Shown here: positions 48,447 to 59,472 of the stretch, in pieces
Layout: every line of letters starts with the position of its first letter
How positions within the stretch are numbered: the first letter of the stretch is position 1
Assembly: GCA_914767715.1 (NCBI GenBank)
Contig: OU612066.1
Coordinates: forward strand, 17,179,001 to 17,243,000
Length of the DNA stretch: 64,000 bases
Direction of reading: 5' to 3'
Origin: Membranipora membranacea
Lineage: Eukaryota > Bryozoa > Gymnolaemata > Cheilostomatida > Membraniporidae
Notes under the pieces: model-generated
Database searches by the model: none
What the model was told of the DNA's origin: nothing
What the model saw: only the letters and a program-made list of their open reading frames with translations
Translations under genes and position numbers: made by a program

Positions 48447-51400
48447 TCATCTGCTAAATGTCCAATAGGATTGCGGTGGGCAGGATTTCAAACCAGTTAA
48501 TCTCACTTTTATTGATGTTCTACTTTTAACAGCGCACACTATACTCTTCTCTCCGCCTCCTGCAAATAGGAAAGTTCAAAACATCAGACCAAAGTAAGAT
48601 ATAGTCTGGCAGCTAGATGTGCAGTAGATCCAATATTTTTACACTGAAAAAATTCATAGCCCTTCTGGGTAAGCTCCCACTTTTATCTACTTATGAGAAC
48701 AGTAAAAACTGAATTTCTCAACAAAGGTTAATGATTGAATCATTGAATGTATCAACCATTGTACAATGTCTCCTGTCAATGAAAATACATATCCATTCTT
48801 ACGCAGAAAAAACTCAGTAATGAAAAGTAAATGAAAGTGGAAGCATATTCTGCCAATGTGTTGGTTCTTATTGGTGGGAAGAAGAAGAGCCAATGTCAAG
48901 GTCATGTGTGGCCTGTCTTGACTAGCTTGTCAAGACAGGCTAGGACATATGGTACTTTCAAATGTAACAAGCAACAGAGCTAGAGTTCAATTCTGAGATT
49001 GTTGTACACGAAGCTTGTAAATAATTCAAAATTATATGTAAGGTTTTGCTAGTGCCTTGTGAGCATGTTTTGAGGGATTAATGTCTCATACTGTATAGCT
49101 CTAGATATTGTGTGTAGCTGTTTTAAAATTAAATCCAAGTCAGCATAAAACTAACTGTACTTACTGCTGTGTTTAAAAAGTTTGAAATATCCTCTACCGA
49201 CAGATTCAAACACATTTTTGTCGCACATGGACACCGTCTTAGCTGCCTGCTGTGAGCTGGGCTGGAACAGAAATATTTTAACACTTTAGAATAACTGTAT
49301 AACATGAGCCAAGTCCTTAATTTGCTTGCTCAGGTAGACAGGTTTTTGTTGCACAATGCATGCCTTAGAATGCCAGTTTGCTGCAGATTAACTCATATAT
49401 CATAGTGGCACTACCGTTGCTATGAGTCTCACTCCAGAGGGATCTACTGTCAGTTGACCTTGAGAGTACCGAATCCATGGATAAAAATTCGTTTTCACAT
49501 TCCACACATGTATAATGACAAATATCCGTCCGTCACGAGCTCGATCTATTTCATAATAATCACTCTTCACATACTGGAGATCTGTTGCTATAACGAGCAG
49601 TAGGAAAACACTGTAAATAGAGTGGATTGCCTGAAGCCATCGTTTCATTAGTATGCGAGTTACAATCTGAATAGCAACATCTCATTAAGCCTAGAGTAAG
49701 TTCACACAGTCCCGAAAGTTTAGCTCAGCCCCACTGGGTTGGCGAGTGAGAATGGTACTGGCCATGTTTACTGAAATAGATTACCTGGCCCAATCACATC
49801 TAGTAAAAACATTCATATCTGCTTCCTGTGAAATAAATTTCTATTTTAATTTGCAAAACGTAATTTTCTTAATATGGATCTGGATGAAATCTTGCAGATT
49901 CATCACATGCTTTCATGCAGATAAATGTGGAGGGGTCAGCTTTGGTTGGTTCATCGGGATCTGACATGATTTTATATTTATGGTATGAATATAAATGCAA
50001 TATGTAGCGAATGTTGGCCAATAAGCCGATTAGTGCGATCACAGGAAGTTTCTAACGCTAACTTATGGAGTCGGATTAGGCCCAGTGTGGTCTAGCCTTA
50101 GGTAGAGGTAGAGGAAAGGTAGCAAAAAACGGTAATAGTTGAAAAGACACTAAAACCTATCATTCAATTTATTTCAACAGAAGGGGTGCAACATATTGAC
50201 AACATTATATGTATAGATTGGTCGCCCAAATACTATGTCATAGTTTGCCAGTTAGGGAGGAATCAATTTTTAACTCTAAAACTTGCAGGAGATAAATCTT
50301 AATAATTACCCATGGTATCCCATTATTTCCCATTAGAATAGCAAAATATTCCCATATATTCCTTTTCTCAGCTCAGTTTAAAGGGAGTTGTAGCAAGATT
50401 GTAAATTTTATTGCAGGTTGAAATGTTATGAGGCGGGTCACATGACTCAAAATCAATTGAAGTTAGCAAATATTTATGCAGAGAGGTGTGAGGCCATCTT
50501 AGAAAGGTTTTCAAAGGCTGCAGCACTTTTTAACTGGCAGACTGAGAGGTGTAGAAGCCAAGTATTTGAAATCAGCATAAAATTCTGAACTAGTGGTATT
50601 GTTGCCTCCTTTCGTTAAAACAAACACAGTTTTGAGCACTTAGAGCAAGGTGTAAATTAAATGATAAGCTATGCGTTTTAAATCTCATCACAGACCTTCT
50701 GTTTTCCATCGCTGCATGACTATTTCTTGTGACATTTGATCGATTATCATTAACTCAGAGGATTCCTCATCGACTACATTACTTCTGCCATATGAGCTCT
50801 TCTCATCATATAATCTCAGCGTCGAGCAGTGTTCAGCATAGTACTGACTTACTAAAACTTAAAACATGATATAATAATGAGAATTATATTGATATTCTTG
50901 AAAAATGAATGATGACAATTCTTAGTTTTACTAGTTAAATTTGTGTTAATCTGCAAGTCTGATAACTGACCATCAAGGATCAGTATATTCAAATAATAAT
51001 TATACTAACCTCAAATTTCTGGCCTCAGTCTGAAATGCATTTAATGTGAAACATGCCAGCTGATCACCTACGATAACCTGATTTTCTCATCAATTTACAA
51101 TTGAGTTCAAGCGATCTGGAATTTGATTGATGTTTCGATAATTTCTCGTTTCAACGCAAACATAATGAATCTTTGTATTATCTTAAAAGCCCCTATATTA
51201 TATTTGTTATATCTAGTATTTGGTAAGTTTAAAAACTAGTTTTAGCGTCATGCTTTCAACTCAAAGTCTGCATTCAAGGATGATGTATTGTATTGAACAT
51301 AGAGGCCCTCTCAAGGGTTGTAATAAAGACTCAAGTTAGATCACACTTGATCTTTTTGCCTTAATCTATTTAAGACTATTCTGCTCACCTGTTAAAATGA

Positions 51401-51644
51401 TGAGATGATTGTGCTTGGAAAACATGGTAGAAGATGCGATCTTCATTTCGCTTCTTACACTAGAATAATACTGAATAAGGACCTTTAGCTAAAACCCTAT
51501 GGTTTATAATTTCAGTATAAAGGGTAATAAAACAGATATATTTCCCCTCGTTTGGAATTGTTCTCAGCTCCTTTGTTACATAGAGTTTCCATTTTGAGTA
51601 TCCTTTGTCTGGTCCTAATGAAAATTGGAACCAGCACAGAGGTT
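48447..51644 (-). CDS. S7: S-family protein, six in-phase exons, outer 5' exon damaged
   Basis: Exons 51580-51644 (PLCWFQFSLGPDKGYSKW), 51389-51470 (MFSKHNHLIILT), 50696-50851 (SQYYAEHCSTLRLYDEK), 49415-49587 (YYEIDRARDGRIFVIIHVWN), 49165-49261 (PSSQQAAKTVSMCDKN) and 48447-48559 (SIVCAVKSR, PPQSYWTFSR) join in phase with canonical splice sites. The exon near 52152-52220 (ICKAGNQCMSFDG) has lost its donor in a deletion of over 100 bp. AATAAA follows the stop by about 50 nt. It is most similar to S4 and shares its intron hairpin but lacks the hAT insertion. Function unknown. Confidence 0.65.
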
Positions 51645-52336
51645 CTTGCAACAAAGCATGTGTATAATTTTCAAATTGTGAGTCTGTGACTTAATTGGGG
51701 CTGCATAGAAAGATGCAATCAGGCCCTATCCAAATGAGTTCCAGCGGTAGGGCCAAGGGATGCTTTGGCAATTGGTTGTGATGGATAATTTATGTCATAT
51801 CTTTGTAAATTGTCAAACTATAGATGTATTGGAAAGGGGTTGCACTAGAAGCGTACATCTTTTAAACAACTCTATATGTATAAAATGGTTCATAATCAGT
51901 TCATCAACTTTTTTGCGCAAATAACCTAATGGGCCACGATCATATATGCAAAGCCAAATCAATAAAACAGGTTAGTGTAAAGAACAAAATGGTTATTGTA
52001 TTGAACTAAAGTCTAACGACCAATGTAAAGGAAAAAATCTGGAATCATTATTCATGACAGGCCTTTGTTAAGGGATTGTGGCAAGAGCTAATCCCAAATT
52101 AAAGTCTTAAACTCCAAAGCAACACATTCTACTGTCATTGACGTAAGAAAGTTGAGATTATGTAAACTACACCATCAAATGACATGCATTGATTTCCTGC
52201 TTTGCAGATGGGGTTGGTTTCTGTGGTAAATTTTTTTGCAACGTTCAACTTTGTTCGGCAGAGAACTATAATCATTCCAGTCTGACATCTGTTATCAAGT
52301 GTCTCCTATGCAATTAGTTACGTACCAATGTAAAGG

Positions 52337-52410
52337 CCTGAGCACATTATAACGTATCGTTGACTGTAAATCAGTCAACTGTAAATCAGTCAACTATAAA
52401 TTGTTAACCA
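52337..52410. repeat. short tandem repeat beside a transposon
   Basis: Three imperfect copies of about 16 bp around GTAAATCAGTCAACT. The left edge (GGCCTGAGCACATTATAACGT) is partly complementary to sequence at about 53757-53800, so it may be the end of an older element into which the next one inserted. Confidence 0.5.
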
Positions 52411-52497
52411 ATCAAATGCTTAGTTGTGAAAGTTCATAGGTCAATCAAGGATAAGTAGCTAATCAGGTCATTGACCTCAAACGCATGGCTAGTAAAA

Positions 52498-53751
52498 CCA
52501 GAGACTATAGATATAGAGACCTTCCACTTGCGCATAAAATGCGAATAGCCAATCAGCGTTATTTAACGGTCACGCCCACTTCTGGTTGTATAGTAAGCGC
52601 TGCTGCCTTAGACAGCAATGGCTTTCTCAATAAAATTTCAGGTTTTTCACCTGAGTTATTTGAGGCAAAATAACCACAATCTTGATGACAAAACCAGATC
52701 AGACAGCAACAAAGTCACTATCAACTTGTTGTTGCATTCTTAGCCAGAGATTTATATTATACAGGCCTGTATTTTTGTAAGAAAGTAAGGGGGCTGTGCA
52801 GTATAATCCATCATTGTTGCCCACTGCGATGTAATGATGGCCTGCCATAGGTTAGCTGTTGTAATGAGTTTCAGGGACAAAGTTTTCATGTGTGAGGACA
52901 AGAGGAAGAGGGCTTCTTTTTGTTTGTTAATATATGCTCTAAGATTAATATAAAAGAATTTAATCATGGTGACTAGTACCAACCATACACACACATTCAA
53001 AACTGAAGTAAGAATGGCATCAGAGTAAAGTGCATCGCCAGCAGATTCATACTGACAATTCAATGCTGACAAATGAATAGAATTTACTGCATTGAGAGAT
53101 AGAAGAACTCCCTCTCTGCCTCAAAGTTATTGTGGGATGGTTGAGGCTATGGAAAGCTTATTTTTACAAATCGCCTTGAAAACTTGTTTGGGCTTCATAG
53201 ACAGATTCAGAGCAATTCAAAGCACATATCTTCATGCAACAATCAGCAGTATGCTGACTTAAAACGGGAAAACTTAGACTTTTTGAGGATGATACTCTTC
53301 TCAGACCTATGCTATAGAAAGTTTCTGTGCTGACCTATCTGATGAATTCAATTCAGTCACCGGAACTGGAGAATATAACATCAGTGCTTGTTCACATTTA
53401 ACTATTTTCACATTGAATATTCAATTTTCTATACATATGGGGGCTACATTACCAAAAGGGCATCCACCAAGTATTTTGTTTCCTTGATGCCTATATTTTA
53501 TATAAAAGTCGCACATCTTAGATTTCACTTGTCCCAGTTGATATTATTGAGAGTTTTGTGTGAATGTACTTATAAAATAAACAGCTAAATCATTCACCTT
53601 GTCAATTTTTGATAGTAAATTCATAGCACTGGGTACGCTTACCTCTAAGCAATTACCACCAGAAAGGGGCGGAGCCTAATTTTCAATGTGTTCGCATCGG
53701 TTATATACGTTATCATGGCAAGTGGAAGGTCTCTATATCTATAGTCTCTGG
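52498..53751. mobile_element. non-autonomous DNA transposon with 34-bp class inverted repeats
   Basis: The 1,254-bp element is flanked by TAAAA on both sides (52493-52497 and 53752-53756). Its termini are perfect inverted repeats starting CCAGAGACTATAGATATAG, extending to the word CCACTTG. Subterminal sequence is more weakly complementary. No transposase frame was found. The superfamily is not assigned with confidence. Confidence 0.85.
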
Positions 53752-53756
53752 TAAAA

Positions 53757-54900
53757 CTACGTTACTGAAGGAATACGCCATAGTGTGCTGTAGGCTTAAG
53801 AATGGTGTAACGATTGATGTCACTGCCCACCTTTTTTGGTTAGTGTAAGTTATTGTGGTCTGAGTCAATCTCCTATTGTACTTTTATTTTGACTCATAAT
53901 TTAGTGGTATTAGCCTATACATACTTCAGGGTTCTCAACTACTCGGATTTTATCCGAGCTAGCTCGGATTTTAGGCCTTTTCATGGGTGTCTGGAGGATT
54001 TTGCAAAATAGTGCTAATAGCTCGGATATTTTACCAAATCCTTCTTCACACATTCAAAAGAACTCAATTAGTGCTTGCATCAGTCATTGGTTTCCTTAAA
54101 TCTGTTCAAAAAACTCACAAAATACAGCTACAGCTTTTCAACATTCCTCTCTCTGCTCTAACTACTATTAACAAAGCTTACGCTTGGTATATTAGCTCTG
54201 CTATTAATACTGTTTTTTTTGCATTTGTTTTGGTCCCTAGTTCCATAGATTGTCTTCAATATCAACCCATTCTGCGCATGCTCAGCTCTGGGCATGAGCA
54301 GATCTCTGCAAAATTGAGTCTCGGAATTCCGAAGCCATCTGATTGGCTACCTGCTCTGGTGACATACTCTCCAAAGCGTGCGGATCTGTTATTAATAGTT
54401 ATCCTCTCTTGTCATTATTAGCTGATCTTGATTGACAGTTTATGCAGGGGATATCCCATTTCCTCTTTCCAAAGTTGCAATCAGAACCCAAACTAAACTC
54501 ATTGTTCTTGCACATGCGCAAACTCAAGTCACGCATCATGCATACTTAGCCTTACAACACCTGCTTTGTGGTAATGATAGCCTAGTTTATCAGTGATCTA
54601 CATGCCCAGTCAGATCACGAGAGTCAGTATGATATCAACCAGTACTGTGTAATTTATCCTTCTCAACCTGCTGTCTTATCACTCACAGCTAAATATAAAA
54701 CATTTTATTGTACTCGCTAGATAGTACTCTGAATATGTTTTCAGGCTTAGATTTTTAATAAAGGTAGTTGGTCTATAATTCCTGCAGTGCTATTCCTGGT
54801 CTAATAAACAAATAAGATAATGGGTTTAGCAGACAGGTGTGAAATCCCCATGCTGGCCCTGTCCTGTCCTACACTTTTTCCTTCCACTTGGTAAACTGAT
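53757..54900. other. gene-poor stretch with transposon-like left end
   Basis: At about 53927 the word CAGGGTTCTCAACT resembles a hAT terminus, followed by TCCGAGCTAGCTCGGA, a perfect palindrome. The complementary right end was not found. A plus-strand open frame at 53987-54421 has no recognised domain and I regard it as chance. Confidence 0.4.
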
Positions 54901-54913
54901 TCTTCTCTGCTAC

Positions 54914-55421
54914 AATGCCTCCTAAAAAGTCAGGTTAACAAAACAAACGAAGAGCTACTTCATCAAATGAAAGCAGTGTAGTGAGGATCCCCAAGAAGAG
55001 GAAGAAACAGCATGAGACTGATGAGGAGAATGATGACGATGAAGTTGTTGTTAGGGTTAGTGATTCTTCTGATGTTAGTAGTAGTGGCTCCAGACTCCAG
55101 ACCAAGTTTTTCTGAATCCCAGAAAAACACCGTTCAAAGAGGCAGTGCAACATCATCTGGAAACATGCTTGATGAGCTGAATAAGTCAGCACCAGGGACA
55201 TTTTGTAAAGCACCTGGTAATGATAAATCCAAAGTGAAATGCACTGTATGCCAGGCTGTGTTAGTGATCTCATCTGGGATGAGGGATATTGAGAGACACA
55301 TATCAACTAACAAGCACAAAGATTCAGTAAAGGCAGCTGCTGGACAGCGGAGTTTGTTCTCATTTGGTGTGAAGGCATCATCCATGACAGCGGAGGAGCG
55401 AGACCACCAAAGTCAGTTATA
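54914..55421 (+). pseudogene. decayed transposase-type zinc-finger fragment
   Basis: A frame starting MPPKKSG has an in-frame stop and then an acidic/basic stretch (RIPKKRKKQHETDEE). A different frame carries KVKCTVCQAVLVISSG and ERHISTNKHKDSV, a C-x2-C...H-x4-H-type finger seen at the N-terminus of some transposon-derived proteins, followed by QRSLFSF. The two parts are out of frame with each other. I infer a dead transposon gene; the exact family is not certain. Confidence 0.5.
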
Positions 55422-55429
55422 GTTATAGT

Positions 55430-57266
55430 TTTATATTTCTAGTTTTCTAAAACATTTGCCAAAACAATAGGTGAAAATATAACCCTCAAACACTATCATT
55501 TCTATCAATTCTGCTTCGATATTTTACTCTAAATGATTGAAAATGCGTTGTAGAGCAGTCAAAACTCTTTGAGGGTACAAAGAAACATCAAGTAATGTGC
55601 TGCCATCAGCACATGCTAGGCTTAAGCTAATGCATAAGGCATAACAATGGCAAAGGGGAACCCCAAAATGAGCTGAATGCTGTTATGAAATATTCAATTA
55701 GAGTTACTTCAGGCAACTTTATTTAGCATTATAAGGACCATAAACTTGTTTGAAATCTGCCGAGCTACTATTAATGAGTTTGCTCATCAAAATTGTGATT
55801 TGGTTACGATTTTCTAATTATCATAGAAATGATCCAAAAAACACAATAATTGTATCGAATCAGATTTAAATTGAAAGTTTAGTATAACTGTCTCGATGCA
55901 ATAATATAATACCATGGCATTCGGAGGTGTATATCTCGAATTTTCAGGGCGTTGCTTTTGAGCAGTCAGAGGAATTGAAAAACTTAGGAGTGATATAAGA
56001 TAAAAATTTGAATTTCCAATCCCATGTTTGGACCCAAATTTTGAGAGAAATTGTAAGATTTTTAATTAATCCTTAGCTGCAGAATCTTACACAGGGCTTA
56101 AAACTCATAAACCTCAATTGCCAAAAAAGTGAGACAAGGCAAGACACAATCTGATTTTTTCAAGGTGGCTTTGATATGACACACAATCATAATCTTTTTT
56201 TATCACTTTCCCTTTTATCAGCAGCGTTTTTGGCAACTAGCCAGTAGCTACCTATTGTACAACTTGGTGTAAGGTACAATATTACCGTCAAGCTGCGTTT
56301 ACATAAGGCTGTCTTTTGGCCCAGTCTTGAGTCTGACCGACAAATTACTAAGACGGAGGCTGAGACTGTGTAGTATGAATAACAAAAACGATTGATTGAC
56401 CTTGTCTGACCGGCTTTTAAGACGGTGTCTGGCAATTCGAGCAGTGCTCGTTTTTCAGTCTCAAGACTGCCCGTCTTAACACAAATTCCTAATTTAGCGA
56501 TCACAATACTGCCCTTTGTCTGTCTGTCTTATCAATTAGCATAGCAAATTAAGCGTGGGTCGTTTTTGAGACCAACTGCCTATTGATTTTTTTTTGCAAA
56601 GCACTTGGTTTATTTGGCCAAAGGTTTTTCTCATCGTGATGGATGTTGAATCATCAACAAGGCAGCCTTTCTGAGCCTTTGGGGTGGGGAAAAGAGAGAG
56701 AGAGAGCAGATCACACTTTTTGTGGACAGACTAACAAGGTTGGAATAAAAAAAACCACTCAAAATGTACGAAATCACACAAATGTGTGGGTATTTCAGAA
56801 CAATTAATATGACTACCAACTGTAACATGCAAAAGTATACACTGGAGCACATTTTCTAGAGTGATGTCCCTATATTTCGGGTTAAGGTCCTAACGATAGA
56901 AAGTATCGTAATGAGCGTAGCTTGTAGCTAACAAATTAATAGCTTTGCATAAAGTCAACGGCAGGGTGGATTCCTGCAGTTACATAAATCAATTATGTTC
57001 AAGCAAAAAAAAGTTGCAAGACTACACAATCGCTGTAAAAAAATCATTGATTGGTAAGGATGAAAAGACCAGGTTCCGTCCCAGTCTGCCGTTGAATAAC
57101 ATGAAAGCGGATAAAATAGCCATATATTGAGATAGTGGGGCTGACATAGGATTCACTACATACATCCCTTTTCCCTAATGGAACTTGGATCCGCCTTGTA
57201 ACATAATTAATGAATTTTTTTTATATATATTTTTTTTTTTATTGGCAACCAAAGTACAGGACTTCT
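55430..57266. other. non-coding stretch with copies of S-upstream sequence
   Basis: Parts of 55560-56290 match the S1 and S5 upstream regions. At about 56290 the word AAGCTGCGTTTACAT matches the terminus of the Harbinger-type element, but no matching right end was found. A GA microsatellite lies near 56695. No gene is supported. Confidence 0.5.
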
Positions 57267-57354
57267 GTAGTTGGTGCAAGTCCAGTGGTCGAGTGCCCCA
57301 GTGGCCGAGGCCTCGACCACTGGGGCACTCGACCACTGGACTTGCACCAACTAC
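57267..57354. repeat. 88-bp near-perfect palindrome
   Basis: Two 44-bp arms meet without a spacer at GAGG/CCTC, and 43 of 44 pairs match. It is GC-rich in an AT-rich setting. Internal words CAGTGG and CGAG recur, so it could also fold into smaller stems. No promoter or gene was linked to it. Confidence 0.95.
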
Positions 57355-59472
57355 AAGTCATCTCATTCGAAATGTTTTGCACTCAGTGCCAGAAAAAAAA
57401 AACTGAAACAAAAAATGAAACAGAAAGGAAATAATATCATCAATGATGTTGGTCAAGTTGACAATATATAAGAGTTATGTAATCAATCAATGTCACAAGG
57501 ATGATGCTTACTCCTATATCTCCACTGTACAGGCTCATCCATTAGGAGGCTATTGTTTTATTTGTACCGCACCTGTCTACTGCTAAACATGACCTAGAAA
57601 AACTGTGAAAGTTTTTGCAAATATAATCACTTTAGCAGGAGATTAACCTAGCCACTAATTCCTAAACAAAGGCCGGACATCTGTTACCACTCTAAACATC
57701 CATGCTCTGGATTCATAATGAGCTATACAAAGTGCGAGATTGATCATTGTATCCATCATACGTTTTTTCTTATCATGTAAGTCATTGTATATGTCTTTAT
57801 TTGTTATATTATCGTATGAATAGTTTTTACAATTTATAACCTCTGACCCCACAAACATTTTACATCTATATGCATGCATGCTTGCTTTACAATATTCAAT
57901 AGAACAAGAATCAGTTAGTCTTAAACCATAAACAACACTACACTTTAATTCAGCCTCTCACTATAATCTACATCCCCATTCAAATGATTCTATAATAATC
58001 ACACACCGCATCAGTCCGCATTCAACATAGACAACAAACAACAATATCATAATATTATCCTTGCTCACAAAAAAAATTTATGATCAGCTTTTCCTTTGCT
58101 ATGCCTAATTTACTAATGTTCCGATGAGCTATTGCTAATAGAAAATCACTGCATCAAACTTGTGAATAGGCATGGATAAGTCACCACTACAAGTTAAGTA
58201 ATGTGGATAGGTAAAAGGGATTTCAGGCATATTTGGTAGGGCAACACCAGAAATTTTGGCTTGTTTCCCTATGATACCATATGACCCTATACTATAACCA
58301 CCCCACTTCTGCACCTGTGACCTTTATTAAATATTGTGCTTGTATTTATTGTACCAGGTTGTCAATGAGAACAATATTGAGGTCTGGACTTGAACAAATT
58401 AAAACCAGTTGCCTAATCTAGACTTTGTTACACAATATCACTCTTAAATTTGCTTCTGGAGCACAGAATTTGCACAAAATGCTTTGGCTTGGCCCTGAGT
58501 CGAACCGAAGGAAGGTTAACAGGATTCCCCAGGTACGCTCGCTGGATTGGGCCATGCACTACCAGATATGGAGTCCAGCCACCTTGTCGTGAATGATTTC
58601 TGGATTAATCAACTGTAGTGCCATCAGTAAGCCATCACCAACAAAAAAAATTAACATCACTAAACTCTTGAAAAAACATGAACTTTGGCGCGACTTATAT
58701 TTCACAGTTGTTATTACTACTGGATGTGCAAAGGGTTGATTTTTTCAAACTGCCACTGGGTAGTCCTTGCTGGTTTTGCCTCAAGTTCCAATTGAGCAGG
58801 TCCATCGTGGGTCAATGTGGGCTTGCACAGGCGACGGATTAATTTGACATATTTTTATGTCTACAATTAGAAGGTTAATTGTTTTAGTTTGCGTGTCTGT
58901 CTGGTGGTACTTTTTTGGAATAGTTTAATCTCGACAGGATAAAATTACCAAAGCACATTCTTTTGAAATGTAATAGTGTTGAATTACCATTTACATAGAG
59001 GAGGCTGAGCTCATTAGTAGGTTGCTACAATGGTTGTTTGAAACTCAACCAAGCCAGCCTTATGGATCATCTAAAATACAATCTCAACTCATTTGTGAAC
59101 TTACCATATAATTCGTTTCTCCTCCCCCCCCCCTCCGTGCAATTTATGATGAAAAATTTTTTTTTTATCCCTACACGTGTATGTACACCCTACAACTACA
59201 ACTGCTTTTCCTAATATTGAAATTATAACACGGATGTGTGAGAGAAAAAGATAAAGCGACAAGCTATTTTCAATTCATTTTTATTATTACCCTTGTAGAA
59301 AAATTCAACAAAAACAAACAAACATTTAATTTGTAAGCATGATGCCTGGAATATGTGTCATAATTCATGTCAATAATAGCACCTAATAATATGTGAGACC
59401 AAATAATTTGTAAACACATATAGAAAACATTCATTTTGTGGTTTACAATATCAGCTGAATCTTTGGTGGCAA
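57355..59472. other. gene-poor stretch ending in R8 3' flank
   Basis: No gene is supported from 57.4 to 58.9 kb. From about 58890 to 59470 the sequence is the R8 3' flank, whose inverted relative is at 15.5-16.3 kb. AATAAA on the minus strand at 59280-59285, about 190 nt past the R8 stop, is a credible poly(A) signal. Confidence 0.55.

Noticed and set aside
53987-54421. 144-residue plus-strand open frame
   Set aside because: It begins within a transposon-like terminus, shows no recognisable domain and has no paralogue in the window.
56280-56530. Second Harbinger-type MITE starting AAGCTGCGTTTACAT
   Set aside because: Only one terminus matches. No complementary right end or TAA duplication could be located, so it is mentioned only as a fragment.
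57185-57471. Three overlapping plus-strand frames across the palindrome
   Set aside because: The open frames are a by-product of the GC-rich inverted repeat; no codon pattern or homology supports them.
58480-58620. Frame with WLGPESNRRKVNRIPQ-like translation, possible retroelement
   Set aside because: No conserved catalytic motif and no flanking repeats; left as unannotated sequence.
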